A model generated the notes under the pieces. The model had not been told where the DNA came from. It saw only the letters and a program-made list of their open reading frames with translations, and ran no database searches. A DNA stretch of 64,000 bases, taken from Klebsormidium nitens. Its lineage: Eukaryota > Streptophyta > Klebsormidiophyceae > Klebsormidiales > Klebsormidiaceae. The stretch is taken from NCBI GenBank assembly GCA_000708835.1, contig DF237074.1:62001-126000 (forward strand), read 5' to 3'. Position 1 is the stretch's first letter. Each line of letters opens with the position of its first letter. The position numbers were made by a program, and so were the translations under genes. Shown here one piece after another: positions 59,601 to 64,000 of the stretch.

Positions 59601-62600
59601 TTTTGTTCAGACTCATCATACAATTCAGCTTGTCAACCGGACAGTCTGAGTTGGCCCCCCATCTGTGTGACGAATCAGACGTCTAGGAACGCAGCAAAAC
59701 AACCTGCCAATGTTAGCCGTAAAGGAGCAGGTAAGGACGCTTGCGTGGGGGTGTTACCCACCTGTTGTAGTGGTTCATGAAAGTGTAGAAGCAGACGGAG
59801 GGCAGCGCGGCCGAGCCGAGCTGCACGCGCTTGCGCAGGTCCTCGAAGGCGAGGCCCTCCACCTCCTCGCTCCTGCACGGCCGCAGGAAAACAGCGTCAC
59901 TCAACGAAATCAGAAGAGCAGTCTCATATTGCAAGTAAGCTCCTGACGAAATGCAGAAGTGAGTTGTCAGGAGTGGCGGCAATATTCGCATTTGGATTGG
60001 GTGAAGTGTAAGCGGTTGCTCCAACCAGCAAGACTGACGCGAAAGGCTACAATAACTCGCAAAGACAGTTCCCTGCTTGTCGCAGTCCAGGGTGCCAACA
60101 AAACCATTAATTGTCTCCGGCAGATTGCAGCTATCGCAATGAGACCAAATTTACAATGCCAACAAGAAGCAGGGACTCCCCAGATTTGGAGGCAAGGACA
60201 GACGGCAGTCACAGCCGCCGAATGTGCGAAGAAGGAGTTCAAGACCAACCGCTGTTTGTGAGAACGACGAACACGAGACCGCTCAAAATCGAATACCAGA
60301 CCGCTCAGTACCGCGGGACCTAGAAAGTGACAACGAATTTGAGATTACTCACAGCCGCGGCAGCGGGATAACGCTGGGCACCCGCGTGGCGCCAGACGCC
60401 GCGGCCTTGGCCCCCTGCTTGCCCGCCTTCGCGCCGCCCCCTGCCTTCCCGTCTTTCTTGAGCTTCTTGGAGGGGGGCTTGCTGGGGTCTCCTTCCTTCT
60501 TCTGCGCAGCAAGAGCGTCGGGTCAGTTCACGACGCATCAGGCCCCACCATGTGTCAAACCACAAGGCATAGCCGACAAGATCCGCGAAATCTGGCGTCG
60601 TATCTTAAGCCGAAACCCGCTACGAGCCACTGATTGTTCTAGCAAACAGCGGCGGCTTGGTCGAGGAAACGGTGAAAGAATTAGGACCTTCGTGCCCATC
60701 CTTGTGAAGCGGCTGTCACGAACTTCGATCGCTACGAACTCCGTCCTGGATGTAGCACCTTTATCTTTGGGACTCACCTCCTCGTTAGCAGCCTCGGCCG
60801 CTTCCTCTGCCATTTTCTCCTCAAACCGCTGCTCGATCCCGTCCTCCAGTTGCTGCAGCACACATTAAGAACGGAGGACACGTCAGCAGCAATCGCCCAC
60901 TCTACAAAAGGAATCGCACAGCAATTGAAGGAGCGACAAGCTTTCCGCAGATTTTATCGAGCTTTTCGGACGGCAGCCTAGAAAAGAACGCGTTTTCGAG
61001 AACCTGGGCTGGCACTGACCGGCAACCTGCACTTGTAAGGGATACTAGACTGGAACACCGGCACCAAAACACGTCAACACTCTGACGCAACCACTTCTTC
61101 AGATTCTCTTCCAAGGAAACTGCTCAGGTGACATTGCGCGAGCAACAACCGCTTCAAAACCACCGCAAAGAAAGTGGAACGTGAGAGATCAAGAGGTGTT
61201 TCCTTACCCCCCATCGGATCTCGCTCCGGTTGAGGTTCTCGAGCGCCTCCTGCGGCTTCCCAGTGACCGTGAACGCCTCGTCCTCCTCGGGCAGCGGAGA
61301 CGGCTGACCAGGCACGACTGCAAATGGGGGATAACGAGTCAAATCCCGTTTTTCAATGCACGAAACTCCCGCCTAGTTTTTTCAGCCTCACGCAGAAGGG
61401 TCGCTTTACTTATTTGAGCCCTTAGCACCACAGGCACGGCAAGTGAGAGACCAGCGAGAAAACCTCAAGAAATGGAAAAACGCTCTTTTAAGGAAACTTC
61501 AAGATAGTTTGCAAAAACAGGCACGTCCATGCACACCCTCTGGGCCACAAGCGAAAGCAACGGGACGAAAATTTGGAAGTGGAACTCAAAGTAGAGGAAG
61601 CATTGACTGGTTCGGAGGGAAGCGCGATGGCCGTACCTTCGAGGTTGAGGTGCTCATTGACCAGGCTGAGCATGAGCATCATCTCCGAGTCGTGCAGGAA
61701 GGAGATCAACAGCTCGCACGAGTACTGCACACACGAACAAGCGCCTACGTCATGACACTCCACTTGGTGACGAGTAGAGAACGACCCTTTTACATGGATA
61801 CGAATTATCAAACTTAACCCACTTGTCCATCGCTGAAAATCTTACGAGTCCACCGTGAATAGCACACACAAGAGTTACATTGTCTCGATCATTGCCGCTT
61901 CAATGACCTAACTTCAGCAGCCAAAGGGAAAGGAGAGACGTTCGCCTCACCTGACACAGCTTGACGGAGAACTTATTCTCACGGTAGCTCTTGGCGAGGT
62001 CATTGTCCTGTACAAACAAAACCGTCTTTTTTCTTAAGCAACGGTCTAGTCTGCAGATCAAAAAGGACGATTTGAATCAACACGACTTCATAGGTAGAGA
62101 TCCTTCAAAGCAGAAGAGAAGCTCTTGCTGTCCTCACGTCCCGATTCATGACGAATTGAAGCAGTCTACCTTCTGCAGCGCCTCAACCGATCATCGAACT
62201 CTCCCAACATATTTTGCCAGATTCTTCCAAAGAGTGCTTGTCATCAAAGAAAGCACAGGACGCGTCACTAGCGAAGGCCGTAGCTATTCAACAATAACGT
62301 ACATCTCCTTGTAACAATGTGCGCCCCCTACCAGCAGATGCTGCGGGTTGCTGACCCCCTCCAGCTTCTGGAGGTCTCGGCCGTGTGCACTCTGGTGGTC
62401 GGCCTTGAACGCCTGGAAGAACTCGCGGGCTGCATGATGGATAGGCGTTCAGATTTGAGTGATCTTCTCCAATTCACCACTTTTGAGCTTATTCTTTCAT
62501 CTACTTCCTTCTTTGAATCGGTACTACCTCGCTTCTTTGCTGACTCTCGACCTTGAATGCCTGGAAGAACTCGCGGGCTGCACGACAGAGAGCCAATAAG

Positions 62601-63985
62601 AACCGATTAGTCTCCCTGAGTAACTCCCCCCGACCGTACCGAGACTCCCCCTCCCTCCCGGGCTTCCTGAACCTTAAGCTTTCTCTGTGGCCCAATCGAC
62701 GTCTGCAAATGGTATCAAATGCCGTGTGATGAGCCGTTGGATGAGGATCATGAGATCTGAAGAGATGGGTATCTACAATCCCAGATTCCACTTGCCTCCA
62801 CTTGACTCAAAAACAATGGCTCCTCACCAGACACTCAAAGTAGTTTTCAACAAGCAATCTGCGCAAAACGCGGGATAACCACAGCATACCAAAAGTCGAC
62901 AATCTGCCTGCACTCTCCCGACGCGTTCACGGTTCGTCGTGCCCAACTCCAAAGTAGTTCGGTCGACCTAACATCTGAAACATAACATTTCTCACCTTCT
63001 GTTGGGTAGCCCTTTGCCACCAGCTGCAAGAAGCAGTGCACGAAGATGGGGTACAGTATGCGGGAGAGCTCGTTCTGCAAAAACCGACAGAATATCAGAA
63101 GGCACTACAAAACTTCACAAGGAAGCTCCAAGTGAGACAGAGCACGGTTGACACTCTCAAGTCTGTGGATGCCAAGCGAGCCGGTCATGTTTTGTACCAT
63201 GACCTGACGTCCTCCACAAGCTCACAGGAATACCAGCCAATTCGTGCACTAAAAAAATCAGCTGAGGCTAATACAGCGTCGGTGCGAGTACCTTGTAGAG
63301 GTCCAGCGAATCGTGCACCCAGGCCTGAAGTTTGCTGTAGCTCTCGCCATAGCGGCTGGGGCTATTCTCACCCCTGTTGACACAAAGGAAGGGACTCAAT
63401 GCAGAGTTGATACATGCCATAAAAGCTCATGAGAAACTTCTGATAGGTGGTGGTGCGAACTGGCGTCAAGTGATTCAAAAGTGCACTCCTTGTGTGTCAA
63501 ACCTGCGGCCCCACTCAAATTTTCAACAATCAAATGCAAATGAGAGAATCACTGAGGTGCAATTGGGTGGTACATCCACCGTACATGGAAGAACGGTCCT
63601 CGCCAAAACTATATCTTGATTACATGTGCCAACAACGACTTCAATAGGACATTTGACTCTGACCGAACATCAACGCCTAGAAATAGATGACGCACATTCA
63701 TCAATTGCCTCCAATAAGTTCTGAAAGTTCTGCCAATGGGGCTGCATGGGGCTGCAAAATGAGGCCCATCAGATCAAAAGCAGACTTGTCCCTGACTCAA
63801 ACCACTTACTTGACATAGAGGTAGACATGGTTCAAAATGCTGACGTCTAGATCATTCTCCTGCCCGTTTACCATTTCCTGGAGCGACTGCGTTTTGCTTT
63901 CAGACTTGAAGGCAGCCTCAGCGTTTCGATACCCTTTCTTCTTCAAATATGAGAGGACGATGCGATTGAGGTCTTCTTCCTTCAT
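56647..63985 (-). CDS. TAF5: Transcription initiation factor TFIID subunit 5 (TAF5), fifteen exons
   Basis: Exons in gene order: 63985-63810, 63373-63292, 63074-62996, 62429-62332, 62007-61951, 61724-61637, 61317-61208, 60852-60778, 60501-60353, 59872-59762, 59381-59312, 59057-58835, 58477-58284, 57632-57364, 56872-56647 (668 aa), all in phase. It opens with a LisH-like helix pair (LNRIVLSYLKKKGYRNAEAA), followed by the NTD2 domain (ILYPIFVHCFLQLVAKGYPT, AREFFQAFKADHQSAHGRDL, SVKLCQYSCELLISFLHDSE). After a Lys/Gly-rich linker and LPSVCFYTFMNHYNR come WD40 repeats from about 340 (GFSDSSVKVWDM, QAHSGPVYGADFSPDDRFLL, ATASHDRTARIWSTD, GHRSTILSLAMSPDGRHMAS) to RNLLFAAGA at the end. It is a scaffold of TFIID and SAGA. 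The ATG follows a possible acceptor (ctgcagg), so a 5'-UTR exon may lie outside the window. Confidence 0.95.
57609..57850. repeat. Tandem duplicate of the TAF5 exon 14 acceptor junction
   Basis: The exon 14 start (57609-57641) recurs at 57728-57760 with one mismatch in 33 bases, spacing 119 bp. On the minus strand the decoy reads ctgcag then CVRWHPNRHP; the real exon begins CVRWHPNCNY. The intronic flanks also align weakly (gaagatg and cccgctt words, 57690-57850). Confidence 0.85.
62402..62590. repeat. Duplicate of the TAF5 exon 4 start inside intron 3
   Basis: The first about 29 bases of exon 4 plus the acceptor (62402-62441) recur at about 62550-62590. On the minus strand the upstream copy has its own acceptor (gtcgtgcag) and encodes REFFQAFKVESQQ; the true exon reads REFFQAFKADHQS. 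The period is about 148 bp. Confidence 0.88.
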
Positions 63986-64000
63986 CCTGCAGACTTTGCA

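Noticed and set aside
61208-61317. Apparent phase clash at the TAF5 exon 7-8 junction
   Set aside because: Recounting the run of six G at the donor places the exon end at 61208 and restores phase 0.
1-64000. CRISPR arrays, phage, plasmid or bacterial operon structure
   Set aside because: No regularly spaced repeats with unique spacers, no Shine-Dalgarno operons; gene structure is eukaryotic throughout.

Overview
The window is nuclear DNA from an intron-rich eukaryote, most likely a streptophyte alga or early land plant. A Klebsormidium-like charophyte fits best, but that name is inference. The reasons are spliceosomal GT-AG introns of roughly 60-600 bp, GC-rich exons in a near-50% GC background, and gene families in their plant forms: HOS15/TBL1, TAF5 of 668 aa, an F-box/Sel1 protein, a renalase-like FAD oxidoreductase with a transit-peptide-like leader, and vacuolar ATPase c''. 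There is no bacterial, viral or organellar gene content.

Layout: left end, weak coding-like sequence (about 450-780, minus) and a foldback (2253-2379). UTP23, rRNA processing (2813-5235, +). An F-box gene with a one-base frame break (6569-7508, +) and a coding-like remnant after it. FAD oxidoreductase (8640-12479, -). F-box/Sel1 protein (12791-15866, +). UBA3/ECR1, the NEDD8-activating E1 catalytic subunit (16559-19965, -). A 564-bp terminal-inverted-repeat element (20137-20700). An F-box protein with an in-frame TGA (21090-22796, with same-frame sequence to 23299, +). GMP synthase (24336-29643, -). Two very small two-exon genes (30191-30956 and 31455-31861, +). RIC1, Rab-GEF subunit (33445-43071, -). 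V-ATPase c'' (44178-45428, +). HOS15/TBL1 (46640-52807, -). Ribosomal protein L12/uL11 (53393-53893, +). TAF5 of TFIID/SAGA (56647-63985, -).

I rebuilt exon chains by hand for ten spliced genes. In each conserved gene every junction keeps reading frame and joins recognisable family sequence. These are housekeeping genes (ribosome biogenesis, translation, neddylation, purine synthesis, vesicle traffic, vacuolar acidification, transcription and chromatin), not a pathway cluster. Three F-box genes lie in the same 25 kb as UBA3, which feeds cullin neddylation; this is thematically related but not evidence of co-regulation. Five neighbours are arranged head to head.

The most unusual signal is structural. 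At least six times, in four genes, a tandem duplication spans an intron-exon junction, leaving degraded decoy copies of an exon end, with its splice site, inside the neighbouring intron. The window also holds two F-box genes with disrupting lesions, a TIR element with an internal hexamer repeat, and a 34-bp-arm foldback.
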